The notes below the pieces were generated by a model. It was given only the letters and a program-made list of their open reading frames with translations, ran no database searches and had not been told where the DNA came from. From NCBI GenBank assembly GCA_046483315.1, contig JAWODJ010000087.1, forward strand, positions 1 to 22,532: a stretch of DNA of 22,532 nt, in the 5' to 3' direction. Of this stretch, positions 7,869-15,571 are shown piece after piece. Each line of letters begins with the position of its first letter. Position 1 is the first letter of the stretch. Origin of the DNA: PXAP01 sp046483315. Lineage in GTDB: Bacteria; Bacteroidota; Bacteroidia; Bacteroidales; PUMT01. The translations under genes and the position numbers were made by a program.

Positions 7869-8207
7869 ATGATAACATCTGAAAAATCCAGGCAGCTTCT
7901 ACTTATGAAAATTGAAAACAAATTTCATTGGTATATAAATGAGACTTATAAACTACCGGGCATATGTTTAACCTCGCAGCAAAAAACCCTGAGGAAACTA
8001 TTTGAGGTATATATCCTTATAACTACACTACCTGGTTTTAACCCCATCTTTGAATGGTGCCGGCTAAATATTGACAAAATACAGATCTATTTGGATGATG
8101 ATAAGGTTAGGATTTATAAGATTGAAGGCCAATACCTGGAACAAGTGGAATTTGTTGATGGAGATCTTAGTCATTTAATTTACAAAGCTCTCGAAAGTCA
8201 AAACTAA
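7869..8207 (+). CDS. hypothetical protein, 112 residues
   Basis: I prefer ATG 7869 over the TTG at 7857; another ATG follows at 7905. The product is soluble-looking, with mixed helix and strand content: 'KSRQLLLMKIENKFHWYINE', a central 'LRKLFEVYILITTLPGFNPI' and a C-terminal strand-rich acidic part 'IQIYLDDDKVRIYKIEG'. I recognise no family, signal peptide, membrane segment or catalytic motif. It stands alone between an AT-rich gap and a region of broken frames, so it might be a horizontally acquired or lineage-restricted gene. Composition argues for a real gene, since it has balanced amino acid content over its whole length. Confidence 0.6.
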   Translation: MITSEKSRQLLLMKIENKFHWYINETYKLPGICLTSQQKTLRKLFEVYILITTLPGFNPIFEWCRLNIDKIQIYLDDDKVRIYKIEGQYLEQVEFVDGDLSHLIYKALESQN

Positions 8208-8236
8208 TGCAGTAATTAAACAGGGATTAATCGAAG

Positions 8237-8421
8237 ATCGATTTAAACCTGCAGGCAGGGAAAATTATTGAAAATGAAGATTTTGTTAACTGGCCTAACT
8301 GGCTGGTCATGAACTTCAAACCCAGGGACGGGAAACGGATATGAAAGCCGATGAACTGGCCCCTACCAATTTCCCTGATCAGCAAAATTCGGTTCTGAAT
8401 TTGAAAATAAAGTAATTCTAA
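8237..8421 (+). pseudogene. possible gene remnants ahead of the aldehyde dehydrogenase
   Basis: Three short frames sit in this gap. One is open for about 37 codons to a TGA at 8341-8343 and ends with 'ENEDFVNWPNWLVMNFKP', which looks protein-like. In another frame, 8274-8312 reads 'MKILLTGLTGWS' and stop, closely resembling the first residues of the SDR gene at 6691. A third, 8341-8415, encodes 24 residues and overlaps the first stop as ATGA. No full-length gene can be assembled, so these may be decayed ends of former genes or chance. Confidence 0.25.
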
Positions 8422-8427
8422 AATGTT

Positions 8428-9795
8428 ATGATACTTTCAAAAAATCCATATAACAACGAGGTTGTCGGAAAGTTTGAACAAACAAGCATTGAGGCACTTG
8501 ACAATATGCTTACCCTGGCACAACAGGGGTTTACAGTATGGCGTCAAACCGGTTTTGATAGGCGCAGCCATTTTCTCAGGCGCCTGGCTTCAAACCTTAA
8601 AGACAACAAAGACGAGTATGCCACCCTGATAAGCAATGAAATGGGAAAAGTGATTTCCGATTCAAGAAAAGAGGTGGATAAATCAGCTATGGCCCTTGAA
8701 TATTTTGCCGAACATGGCGAAAATTACCTGGCCGATAAACCCGTGGAAACAGTTGACGGAGAAGGGCGGGTAGTATATGAGCCCCTGGGGGTGATCCTGG
8801 GTATAATGCCCTGGAACTATCCCTTCTGGCAGTTTTTCCGGTTTGCCGCCACAACACTGATGGCAGGTAATGCGATGATCCTAAAGCACTCTTCCCAGGT
8901 GCCGGCCTGTTCAAAAAAAATTGAAGAGATATTTGAACAAACTAGCTTCCCGGGTGGTGTTTTCCAGAGCCTGGTCATATCATCATCAAAAGTAAATAAT
9001 ATTATCAAAGATTTCCGTGTGCAGGGAGTCAGTCTGACCGGGGGAGCTGAGGCAGGTGCTGATGTAGCCCTGCATGCAGGCAAGCACCTCAAGAAATCGG
9101 TTCTTGAACTCGGCGGTAACGACCCGTTCATTGTATTGAAAGATGCCAATGTTAAAAAAGCAGCAAAGGCTGGCGCCAAATCGAGAATGAAGAATTTCGG
9201 ACAGGCCTGTAATGCAGCCAAGCGCTTCATTATTCATGAAAGCCTGGCAGATGAATTCCTGCCCCTGCTTAAAACAGAGCTGGAAGGACAAAAATTTGGC
9301 CATCCTCTTGATGATACCAGCGATTATGCTTCACTGGCAAGCAGGGAGCAAAGAAAACTTCTGGAAAAACAGGTAAATCAATCCCTTGATAAGGGTGCTG
9401 AATTGTACTGGAAGGGAAACCGGACCCCTGAAACAGATGCATTTTTTAATCCAATGATCCTCACCGGTATCAAACCTGGTATGCCGGCTTACAATGAAGA
9501 GTTATTCGGCCCGGTGGCATCGGTTTTTGTGGTAAACGACGGACTGGAAGCTGCACGCCTGGCGAATGACAGCGATTACGGCCTGGGGGCTTCTATATGG
9601 ACAGAGGACTCTGAACACGGTTGGAAATTTGCACGGGAGATTCAGGCAGGTATCATTTATATCAATGGCCCTGTGCGCTCAAGGCCTGAACTGCCTTTCG
9701 GCGGAATAAAAAAATCGGGGCTGGGTCGTGAAATGGCTGGTGAAGGCAGCAGGGAGTTCACCAACAAGAAATCACTTTGGTATAAAGTAAAATAG
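8428..9795 (+). CDS. NAD(P)-dependent aldehyde dehydrogenase, succinate-semialdehyde dehydrogenase type
   Basis: A full-length (455-residue) ALDH-superfamily enzyme. It has the cofactor/substrate segments 'GVILGIMPWNYPFWQFFR' and 'SLTGGAEAGADVALHAGKHL', the general-base Glu227 in 'LELGGNDPF', the nucleophile Cys261 in 'FGQACNAAKRFI', and the late motif 'EELFGPVASVF' and 'LPFGGIKKSGLGREM'. The overall pattern, including 'GQACNAAKRFI' and the short length (about 455), fits the GabD/Sad (YneI)-like group that oxidises succinate semialdehyde to succinate (family knowledge). Substrate within that group is not certain. It has no operon partner: remnants lie upstream, and the next gene is convergent. 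The start ATG at 8428 yields a normal N-terminus. Confidence 0.93.
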   Translation: MILSKNPYNNEVVGKFEQTSIEALDNMLTLAQQGFTVWRQTGFDRRSHFLRRLASNLKDNKDEYATLISNEMGKVISDSRKEVDKSAMALEYFAEHGENYLADKPVETVDGEGRVVYEPLGVILGIMPWNYPFWQFFRFAATTLMAGNAMILKHSSQVPACSKKIEEIFEQTSFPGGVFQSLVISSSKVNNIIKDFRVQGVSLTGGAEAGADVALHAGKHLKKSVLELGGNDPFIVLKDANVKKAAKAGAKSRMKNFGQACNAAKRFIIHESLADEFLPLLKTELEGQKFGHPLDDTSDYASLASREQRKLLEKQVNQSLDKGAELYWKGNRTPETDAFFNPMILTGIKPGMPAYNEELFGPVASVFVVNDGLEAARLANDSDYGLGASIWTEDSEHGWKFAREIQAGIIYINGPVRSRPELPFGGIKKSGLGREMAGEGSREFTNKKSLWYKVK

Positions 9796-9885
9796 ATACT
9801 CCTAATATCACAATCAAATTTAGTAAAATTGAATTTAGTGTGTACCTGCCGGTTCAGGAAGGTTTTACAAAGGGCGCGGAGCGGG

Positions 9886-11730
9886 TCAGCACAAATATTT
9901 GTGCAGCAGAGCGTACAATTGATCATCGCTGACGGGCTTTATCAGATAATCATTGAACCCTGCCAGCTTGAATTTCCTGATCTCATCCAGCATGGCATAG
10001 GCCGTTTGAGCAATAACAATTGTATCCGGATCACCGGACCTGATTTCTTTCAAAACCTGGTAACCATCCACCTCCGGCAACCGGATATCCAGCAAAACGA
10101 GATCGGCACCGTGTTGCTTATACATTTTCAGGGTTTCCTTGCCATCAGTGGCGGTAATCAGTTCGGCACCTGTTTTTTTCAGCAGGTAAACCATCATCTC
10201 CCTGCTGAAAAGATCATCTTCACTTAAAAGGAGCTTCTTCCCCCCAAGCCGGGGAATATCCGTATATGAAATATATCTCTTTACCGGTTTCTGACGTGAT
10301 TCAGGGTTGATCTTATCGAGGGCGATAGTAAAATAAAAGGTTGATCCTGAACCTTCTTCAGATTCCAGCCATATTTCTCCCCCCATAAGCGCTGTTAACC
10401 CTTTTGATATGGCAAGGCCCAGTCCCGTACCGGAAACAACCTTTTTTGAAGAATTGGTTCCGTGCTGGAACCTGTTAAAAATGATTTTCTGGTCTCCTTT
10501 GCAAATACCTGTTCCCGTATCCTTTACGAAAAACATAACTTTCTCCTCACGGGTTTTCATTTTATAGCCGAATTCAATATACCCTTCATCAGTATTTTTA
10601 AATGCATTGCTCAGCAGATTGGAAATTATCTGCTGCAGACGAAACTCATCAGCATAAATGACCGGTTGATCCTTAGTTTCTTCCGGCAACAGCAACCGCA
10701 ATTCCAAAGGCCGCCCCTCCTTGTTGACAGTAAATGGTTCGAACTGGGCTTTGATGCCATCCATCAAGTCATTTAAAAAAACAATCGACTTTTCGATCTT
10801 CATCTCTTCAACCTCAAGCCTGGAAAGATCAACGATGCTGTCGATCAGGTGAAGTAAATTTTTACCCGATAGGGAAATAATTTCAATATGTTTTTTATGC
10901 TCGTCATCTGTGACCAAATTCGCGAGTATTTTAGTATATCCCATTATCGAATTTAACGGCGTACGTATTTCATGGCTCATATTTGCAATGAATGCCGATT
11001 TCAGATGATCGCTTTTTTCTGCTCTCTTTTTTGCAGTCAAAAGCTCCTTATTGGCTTTTGCCAGTTTATTGTTGATGGTTACATACTCCCTGTTCAACAG
11101 GGCATAATCAAAGTTTTTTTCTTTCAAAAGTTTAACGGCCTTATCTGTTTCCTCTTTGGCTTCCTTATATTTAAGTGTAAGTTTTTTCAGGGCTGCCTGT
11201 TGATGACTGAGTTTTTTGATATATAATCTTTCCCTTTCATCGGTTACCGTCATCAAAAAAGTATCCAGCGATGAAGTTGTTATTAAATGAAGGGAAATAA
11301 TTGCGGGAATGTTTTTACCTGTTTTGGGCCGCAATTTGATTGATTCTCTGACCGGTTTCCTGAGGGCATTTGCGGACAGCTCACGAAACCTTTCAATTAA
11401 TTTAGGATTAAAAAAATTTGTGATGGGTTTGGAGACAATCTCTTCAACCGGGAATTTTACCATAGCGGCAAAGGCTTTATTACAGAAAAGTACTGAGCCG
11501 CCGGGATTAAATATTACAGCCCCTTCATTCATCTCCTCGATCATCCTCCGGTAGGTAATATTGGCATCATCGAGTACATAGATCTGTTCGCCTCCTTCGC
11601 GCTGCACCACGACCGCATCTATTTCGCCAGTCCGGATAGCCTGAAGCATATCCTGTGATTCCCGTAGTTCGCGATGTGCTTTTTTAATTTCTTCAACAAG
11701 TTCGTTTTTACTTAAATTCTTAAATTCCAT
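9886..11730 (-). CDS. Kai-operon hybrid histidine kinase: PAS, coiled coil, HisKA, HATPase_c, receiver
   Basis: This 614-residue cytoplasmic protein has no membrane segment. The N-terminal helix with 'AIRTGEIDAVVVQREGGEQI' and a PAS domain (about 55-165, 'MNEGAVIFNPGGSVLFCNKA') is followed by a coiled coil (about 175-240). The HisKA phospho-acceptor is His253 in 'ANMSHEIRTPLNSIMGY'. HATPase_c follows with N box 'IISNLLSNAFKNT', G1 'DTGTGI' and G2 'GTGLGLAISKGL'. A C-terminal receiver (about 495-614) carries 'LSEDDL', phospho-acceptor Asp548 in 'LLDIRLPEVDGY', a conserved Thr in 'IAQTAYAM' and Lys in 'IKPVSDDQL'. It is the last gene of the kaiC-kaiB-kaiB array, 62 bp after the second kaiB. Unlike cyanobacterial SasA it has a PAS rather than a KaiB-like sensor domain. 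No output domain is attached, so phosphotransfer must go to another protein not in view. Confidence 0.93.
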   Translation of the reverse strand: MEFKNLSKNELVEEIKKAHRELRESQDMLQAIRTGEIDAVVVQREGGEQIYVLDDANITYRRMIEEMNEGAVIFNPGGSVLFCNKAFAAMVKFPVEEIVSKPITNFFNPKLIERFRELSANALRKPVRESIKLRPKTGKNIPAIISLHLITTSSLDTFLMTVTDERERLYIKKLSHQQAALKKLTLKYKEAKEETDKAVKLLKEKNFDYALLNREYVTINNKLAKANKELLTAKKRAEKSDHLKSAFIANMSHEIRTPLNSIMGYTKILANLVTDDEHKKHIEIISLSGKNLLHLIDSIVDLSRLEVEEMKIEKSIVFLNDLMDGIKAQFEPFTVNKEGRPLELRLLLPEETKDQPVIYADEFRLQQIISNLLSNAFKNTDEGYIEFGYKMKTREEKVMFFVKDTGTGICKGDQKIIFNRFQHGTNSSKKVVSGTGLGLAISKGLTALMGGEIWLESEEGSGSTFYFTIALDKINPESRQKPVKRYISYTDIPRLGGKKLLLSEDDLFSREMMVYLLKKTGAELITATDGKETLKMYKQHGADLVLLDIRLPEVDGYQVLKEIRSGDPDTIVIAQTAYAMLDEIRKFKLAGFNDYLIKPVSDDQLYALLHKYLC

Positions 11731-11792
11731 TAGAACCTCTTATTATTACAAACCAGGCTGCTGAAAGTCACAAAGTCAGAAACCGGTTATTT

Positions 11793-12122
11793 TTACGAAT
11801 ATTCCAGTCCCAGTCCGGCCATTACTTCTTCCGTATGGGACAGATCTCCTATAATTCTTCTTTCAGGGGCAGGCAGGATCCTGATCAGGGTGGGAATGGC
11901 AATGATCTGATCCTCCCCGGCCAGTTCCGGTTTTTCATAGATGTCAACTATCTGCAGCTCATAATCCCCATCCATATATTTGCTGCATATTCCGGTCAGG
12001 TTGTTCACGGCACGGATGGATCTTGGCGAAGATCCGGTTATGAATAATCTTAACAGATATTTCCTGCCGGTTTGGGATGAACTTTTTCTGTTTTTATCTT
12101 GATTTTCCATTTTATTCCTCAT
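11793..12122 (-). CDS. kaiB: KaiB-family protein, second copy, with N-terminal extension
   Basis: This 109-residue protein starts at ATG 12122 (ATG at codon 5 is an alternative). The first ~20 residues are charged and Ser/Lys-rich, then the KaiB fold begins: 'YLLRLFITGSSPRSIRAVNN', 'YELQIVDIYEKPELAGEDQI', 'IAIPTLIRILPAP' and 'RRIIGDLSHTEEVMAGLGL'. In cyanobacteria KaiB switches fold to a thioredoxin-like state that binds phosphorylated KaiC and sequesters KaiA (established). It lies 19 bp after the first kaiB and clearly differs from it, so this is an old duplication or two KaiB types, not a recent copy. The pair may have separate partners, for example KaiC and the kinase (inference). Confidence 0.92.
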   Translation of the reverse strand: MRNKMENQDKNRKSSSQTGRKYLLRLFITGSSPRSIRAVNNLTGICSKYMDGDYELQIVDIYEKPELAGEDQIIAIPTLIRILPAPERRIIGDLSHTEEVMAGLGLEYS

Positions 12123-12141
12123 CTTCTTCTATTTTTCAGAT

Positions 12142-12420
12142 TCAGGAACGCGGACGCAGGTCCAGTCCCACCAGCACCTTCTCTTTCTTTGAAAGGTTAC
12201 CGATAATCTTCACCAGGGGCTCGGGAAGCTTTCGCACAAGCGTGGGAATGGCAGTGATCTGGTCACCGGCGGCCAGCTCCGGTTTTTCAAGCAGATCGAT
12301 GACCTCTATAGAATACTCTCCCTTGAGGTTTTCCTCACAGATCTTCTCAAGGTTTTTTAAAGCGAGGATGCTGTTCCCGGTAAGCCCGGCAACATAAAGC
12401 CTAAGTTCCCATTTTTTCAT
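12142..12420 (-). CDS. kaiB: KaiB-family protein, first copy
   Basis: A compact KaiB of 92 residues from ATG 12418-12420; a TTG one codon upstream is also possible. It closely follows the cyanobacterial pattern: 'WELRLYVAGLTGNSILALKN', 'IEVIDLLEKPELAAGDQI', 'TAIPTLVRKLPEPLVKIIGN' and 'SKKEKVLVGLDLRP'. It lacks the charged N-terminal extension of the other copy and keeps the 'KVLVGLDL' end typical of clock KaiB. It sits 23 bp downstream of kaiC and 19 bp upstream of the second kaiB, so co-expression with KaiC is near certain. Expected role: a KaiC-binding regulator; no KaiA is encoded in the window for it to sequester. Confidence 0.95.
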   Translation of the reverse strand: MKKWELRLYVAGLTGNSILALKNLEKICEENLKGEYSIEVIDLLEKPELAAGDQITAIPTLVRKLPEPLVKIIGNLSKKEKVLVGLDLRPRS

Positions 12421-12443
12421 CAATGCACCAATTATTATTTACC

Positions 12444-13853
12444 TTAACCTTTTTCATTCAAACTCTTAAGTTCTATTCCGTTATTTGTCATGACAAGCTC
12501 ACATATCTGGTCGGAATGTTTCAATCCCCTTGCTTTAATAATGCTCAATGTTTTTTTCCGGTAACCGTTTATTTCACGGTGACATAACATTATCCAGGAA
12601 TCCATCAGGGAGGAGACGTCCATATTGCCTGCTTCCGTGTCGCGGGGACAGGAAATTTCTGTAAATACAGAGGTGATGCCCTTCGTCCTGATATAGTCAA
12701 GTACCCTTAATACAAGATTTCTTGATTCAAGGGGTAAATGCAAACTAGCCAGGCTGGAAATTGGATCTATAACCAGAAGGGATGGCTTTTCCCTTTCCAG
12801 GTTATTGATCATTTTTATCAGGTGCGTTTCAATCCCGTAAGAGACAACACGAAAATTCTCAAAATGGAACAGCCCCTTTTCAATCCACTGATTTATATCA
12901 ATACCTATGGAGGCTGTGTTGCGAATGATCTGCCGTTTTGATTCCTCAAATGACAGGAACATAACCTTTTCACCACGCCTGCAGGCTGCATCTAAAATGG
13001 AGGCTGTAAGGGAAGTTTTCCCGCTGCCCGGTGATCCGGAGATAAGCAGTGACGAACCACGGTAAAACCCCCGGCCTTCAAGCATATCGTCAAGCTTTTC
13101 GATCCCCGTAAGGAACCTTCCTTCCGGGGCATCAAAGTCAAGCGTAACTTCGGTAACCGGCAAAATTGAAAATCCGGTATCGGTGATAAGGAAAGGAAAT
13201 TCATCGGTGTTATGCCTTGAACCACGGTATTTTACCAGCCTCATCCTGCGGGTGGATGCACTGTCCCTGACCCGGTTATCCAGCAGTAAAACGAAATCGG
13301 ACAGGTACTCCTCCAGTCCGTAACGCGTCAATGTATTTTCGCCCGCCTCCGCAGTAACAATTGCAGTAAGCTCTTTATCCTTCAGCCATTTGAACAGTCG
13401 CCTGATTTCGGCACGCAATATTTGCTGATCGGAGAAACCGGAAAAGAGTGACTCCAGAGTATCTATCAATATACGCCTGGCACCAGTAATTCTTACCGCC
13501 TCTGCAATGCGTATGAACAAACCGTCGAGGTTGAATGAACCGGTCTCCTCTATCTCACTGCGCTCAATATATACATAATCAATGGCAAGCTGCTTTTCAT
13601 CCAGATACTTTTGCAGGTCCCAGCCCAGCATACTAACATTTGAGATAAGGTCCTGTACACGTTCCTCAAAGGAGATGATAACACCAGGCTCTTTAAAATC
13701 CTCTATGCCGTTTACAATAAATTCGATGCCAAAAAGGGTCTTACCGGTACCAGCCGCTCCGCAGATAAGCGACGGACGCCCCCATGGCAGGCCTCCGCCG
13801 GTAATGATATCGAGGCCTATTATTCCGGATTTTGATTTTTTGATATCTTCCAT
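12444..13853 (-). CDS. kaiC: KaiC-family double-domain RecA-like ATPase/kinase
   Basis: This 469-residue protein has tandem CI and CII domains. CI has Walker A 'GAAGTGKT' at 32-39, paired catalytic glutamates E63/E64 ('SFEERVQDL') and 'ILIDTLESLFSG'. CII has Walker A 'GSPGSGKT' at 273-280, E303/E304 ('LSFEESKRQI'), 'LLVIDPISSLAS' and the phosphorylation-loop region 'MDVSSLMDSWIMLCHREING'. There Ser414 and Ser415 align with Ser431 and Thr432 of Synechococcus KaiC, so the Ser/Thr pair is a Ser/Ser pair. The C-terminus stops soon after 'NNGIELKSL', about 35-45 residues short of the cyanobacterial protein (519 residues), so the A-loop/KaiA-binding tail is reduced or missing, consistent with no kaiA here. 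It should form a hexamer that hydrolyses ATP and may autophosphorylate; it heads the kaiC-kaiB-kaiB-kinase array. Confidence 0.96.
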   Translation of the reverse strand: MEDIKKSKSGIIGLDIITGGGLPWGRPSLICGAAGTGKTLFGIEFIVNGIEDFKEPGVIISFEERVQDLISNVSMLGWDLQKYLDEKQLAIDYVYIERSEIEETGSFNLDGLFIRIAEAVRITGARRILIDTLESLFSGFSDQQILRAEIRRLFKWLKDKELTAIVTAEAGENTLTRYGLEEYLSDFVLLLDNRVRDSASTRRMRLVKYRGSRHNTDEFPFLITDTGFSILPVTEVTLDFDAPEGRFLTGIEKLDDMLEGRGFYRGSSLLISGSPGSGKTSLTASILDAACRRGEKVMFLSFEESKRQIIRNTASIGIDINQWIEKGLFHFENFRVVSYGIETHLIKMINNLEREKPSLLVIDPISSLASLHLPLESRNLVLRVLDYIRTKGITSVFTEISCPRDTEAGNMDVSSLMDSWIMLCHREINGYRKKTLSIIKARGLKHSDQICELVMTNNGIELKSLNEKG

Positions 13854-13870
13854 GAAATCTTGTATCAGGA

Positions 13871-14050
13871 TTAAAATGAGTAACTGCCGATAAAGGTGGT
13901 CCGAGATATTCCATCAGGCAAGTTAATCAGCAATGAATAAAAATCCAAATTGATTCCGGAGAAGTCAGCAGAAAATTCACCGGCAAAAAATCCCTGCGGT
14001 ATATATTGAAATAATTGATTTATCCTTTCGGGTACAGGATCCAATATCAT
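13871..14050 (-). CDS. possible 59-residue protein directly upstream of kaiC
   Basis: A frame from ATG 14048-14050 to TAA 13871-13873 ends 17 bp before the kaiC start. Its product looks protein-like, with mixed composition: 'MILDPVPERINQLFQYIPQG', then 'GEFSADFSGINLDFYSLL' and end 'TTFIGSYSF'. The same frame stays open for about 19 more codons upstream without an ATG, so it could also be the tail of a decayed larger gene. I recognise no family. If real, it would be the first gene of the Kai transcript; otherwise this is the kaiC leader and promoter region. Confidence 0.4.
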   Translation of the reverse strand: MILDPVPERINQLFQYIPQGFFAGEFSADFSGINLDFYSLLINLPDGISRTTFIGSYSF

Positions 14051-14235
14051 GCCTTCCTGAAAATAGTCTATATCACTGCTTATTTCAATGCGACCGGTAC
14101 TCTTGTTTGCTTATATAACAAAGCCTTATTCGATTCAGGAAAAATTATCCGGCTTGTTTTTCCTGTTCTTTGTAGTTATGGCCTCCGTATCCAATATGTA
14201 TATCCATAATTTGTAATTGGGATTCATCATATTTA

Positions 14236-15294
14236 TCATGCAGGGCCTATCTCATTTGCCAGATAAACATCCTGAATAGCGTTAAGCAATTTTATTCCTT
14301 CATCCATGGGCCTCTGGAATGCTTTTCTTCCGGAGATCAGTCCCATACCCCCGGCTCTTTTATTGATGACTGCAGTGGTAACAGCATCGACAAGGTCAGA
14401 TGCACCCAAAGAGGCCCCTCCCGAATTAATGAGTCCGGCACGCCCCATATAACAGTTTACTACCTGGTAACGGCATAAATCCACCGGATGATCACTGGTT
14501 AATTCACTGTAGACCTTATCATGCGTTTTGCCAAAATTAACAGCTTTGTAGCCGCCATTGAGGGTCGGCATTTTCTGTTTGATAATATCAGCTTGTATTG
14601 TAACGCCAAGATGATTGGCCTGAGAGGTGAGATCTGCAGCTGTATGATAGTCCTTCCCATCAACTTTAAAAGCGTTGTTGCGGGTATAACACCATAAAAT
14701 AGTAGCCATGCCAAGTTGATGAGCAATCTCAAAAGCTTCTGACACCTCTGTAATCTGACGGGAAGACTCCTGTGAACCGAAATAAATGGTGGCGCCGACT
14801 GCTTCGGCTCCCAGATTCCATGCCTCTTCAACTGATCCGAACATGATCTGGTCATATTTATTGGGATAAGTCAGCAACTCGTTATGATTCAGCTTAACGA
14901 TAAACGGTATACGATGAGCATATTTGCGTGATACCGAAGCAAGAACACCAAACGTTGATGCTACAGCATTTGTGCCTCCTTCAATGGCTAGTTTTACAAT
15001 ATTCTCCGGATCAAAATAAACCGGATTTGGTGCAAAAGATGCTCCGGCAGAATGCTCGATACCCTGATCAACAGGTAATACTGATATATATCCCGTACCT
15101 GCAAGACGCCCATGGCTGAAAAGCTGTTGCAAACTACGCAAAACTTTGGGATTTCGGTTAGAATTAAAAACAACTCTTTCAATGAAATCGGGACCGGGTA
15201 AATGCAATTTATCTTTTGTTATTGTTTTGCATTCATGGTTTAAGAGATAATCTGCCTTGCCTCCAAGCATTTCAATAATTTTATCTGTTGTCAT
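14236..15294 (-). CDS. fbaB: class I fructose-bisphosphate aldolase, DhnA/FbaB type
   Basis: The start is set at ATG 15292-15294, giving 352 residues, close to E. coli FbaB; an upstream in-frame start would add 28 residues of unlikely sequence. The enzyme interconverts fructose 1,6-bisphosphate with dihydroxyacetone phosphate and glyceraldehyde 3-phosphate through a Schiff base. Visible family features are 'GYISVLPVDQGIEHSAGASF', 'GTNAVASTFGVLASVSRKYA', 'IPFIVKLNHNELLTYP', 'GAEAVGATIYFGS', the likely Schiff-base Lys239 in 'ADIIKQKMP', and the phosphate-binding Gly-rich ends 'LINSGGASLGASDLVDAV' and 'GLISGRKAFQRP'. It lies between the CheB/CheR kinase and the kai array on the same strand, with gaps of 277 bp and about 380 bp, so it is probably its own transcription unit. 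Its upstream region shares a diverged repeat with that of the kinase gene. Confidence 0.95.
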   Translation of the reverse strand: MTTDKIIEMLGGKADYLLNHECKTITKDKLHLPGPDFIERVVFNSNRNPKVLRSLQQLFSHGRLAGTGYISVLPVDQGIEHSAGASFAPNPVYFDPENIVKLAIEGGTNAVASTFGVLASVSRKYAHRIPFIVKLNHNELLTYPNKYDQIMFGSVEEAWNLGAEAVGATIYFGSQESSRQITEVSEAFEIAHQLGMATILWCYTRNNAFKVDGKDYHTAADLTSQANHLGVTIQADIIKQKMPTLNGGYKAVNFGKTHDKVYSELTSDHPVDLCRYQVVNCYMGRAGLINSGGASLGASDLVDAVTTAVINKRAGGMGLISGRKAFQRPMDEGIKLLNAIQDVYLANEIGPA

Positions 15295-15375
15295 GATAAT
15301 AGTTTTTAAGTATTTAAAAAACCAATCTACACACAGAGCATGTGTATGTAATATTGCTTTAACTACTGAGATAAA

Positions 15376-15510
15376 CATAAAATTTATGCCAAAAAGATCC
15401 TGTGATCTTGATAGTAATTATATATTGCAGGTTGACAGCCATTTGATACACTGTATAGTAATAATCAAATTACTCATTAACTTCTTCCAGATTGGTGCAT
15501 TGATGCAACA
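15376..15510. repeat. direct repeat copy 1 (upstream of fbaB)
   Basis: This segment matches 20093-20231 at an offset of about 4720 bp. The best blocks are gatcctgtgatct at 15396, atagtaatta at 15411, gccatttga at 15438 and cttcttcca with the following gcattgatgcaac up to 15509. A ~35-base middle is diverged but equal in length. Read on the minus strand, 15470-15515 encodes 'LLHQCTNLEEVNE' plus stop, matching the 'MLHQCTILEEVEN' end of the S49 peptidase remnant. It is therefore a fossil of a duplicated gene end plus its downstream region. Confidence 0.85.
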
Positions 15511-15571
15511 GAATGGGGAATAATATTCCATTCCAATCCTGCGGGTGTCGAGAGGTATGACCTGTATCAGC

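Noticed and set aside
9889..9904. Perfect 16-base palindrome gcacaaatatttgtgc at the end of the Kai kinase gene
   Set aside because: It encodes the last residues and has no loop or T run, so it is a poor terminator; probably chance, although an operator-like role cannot be excluded.
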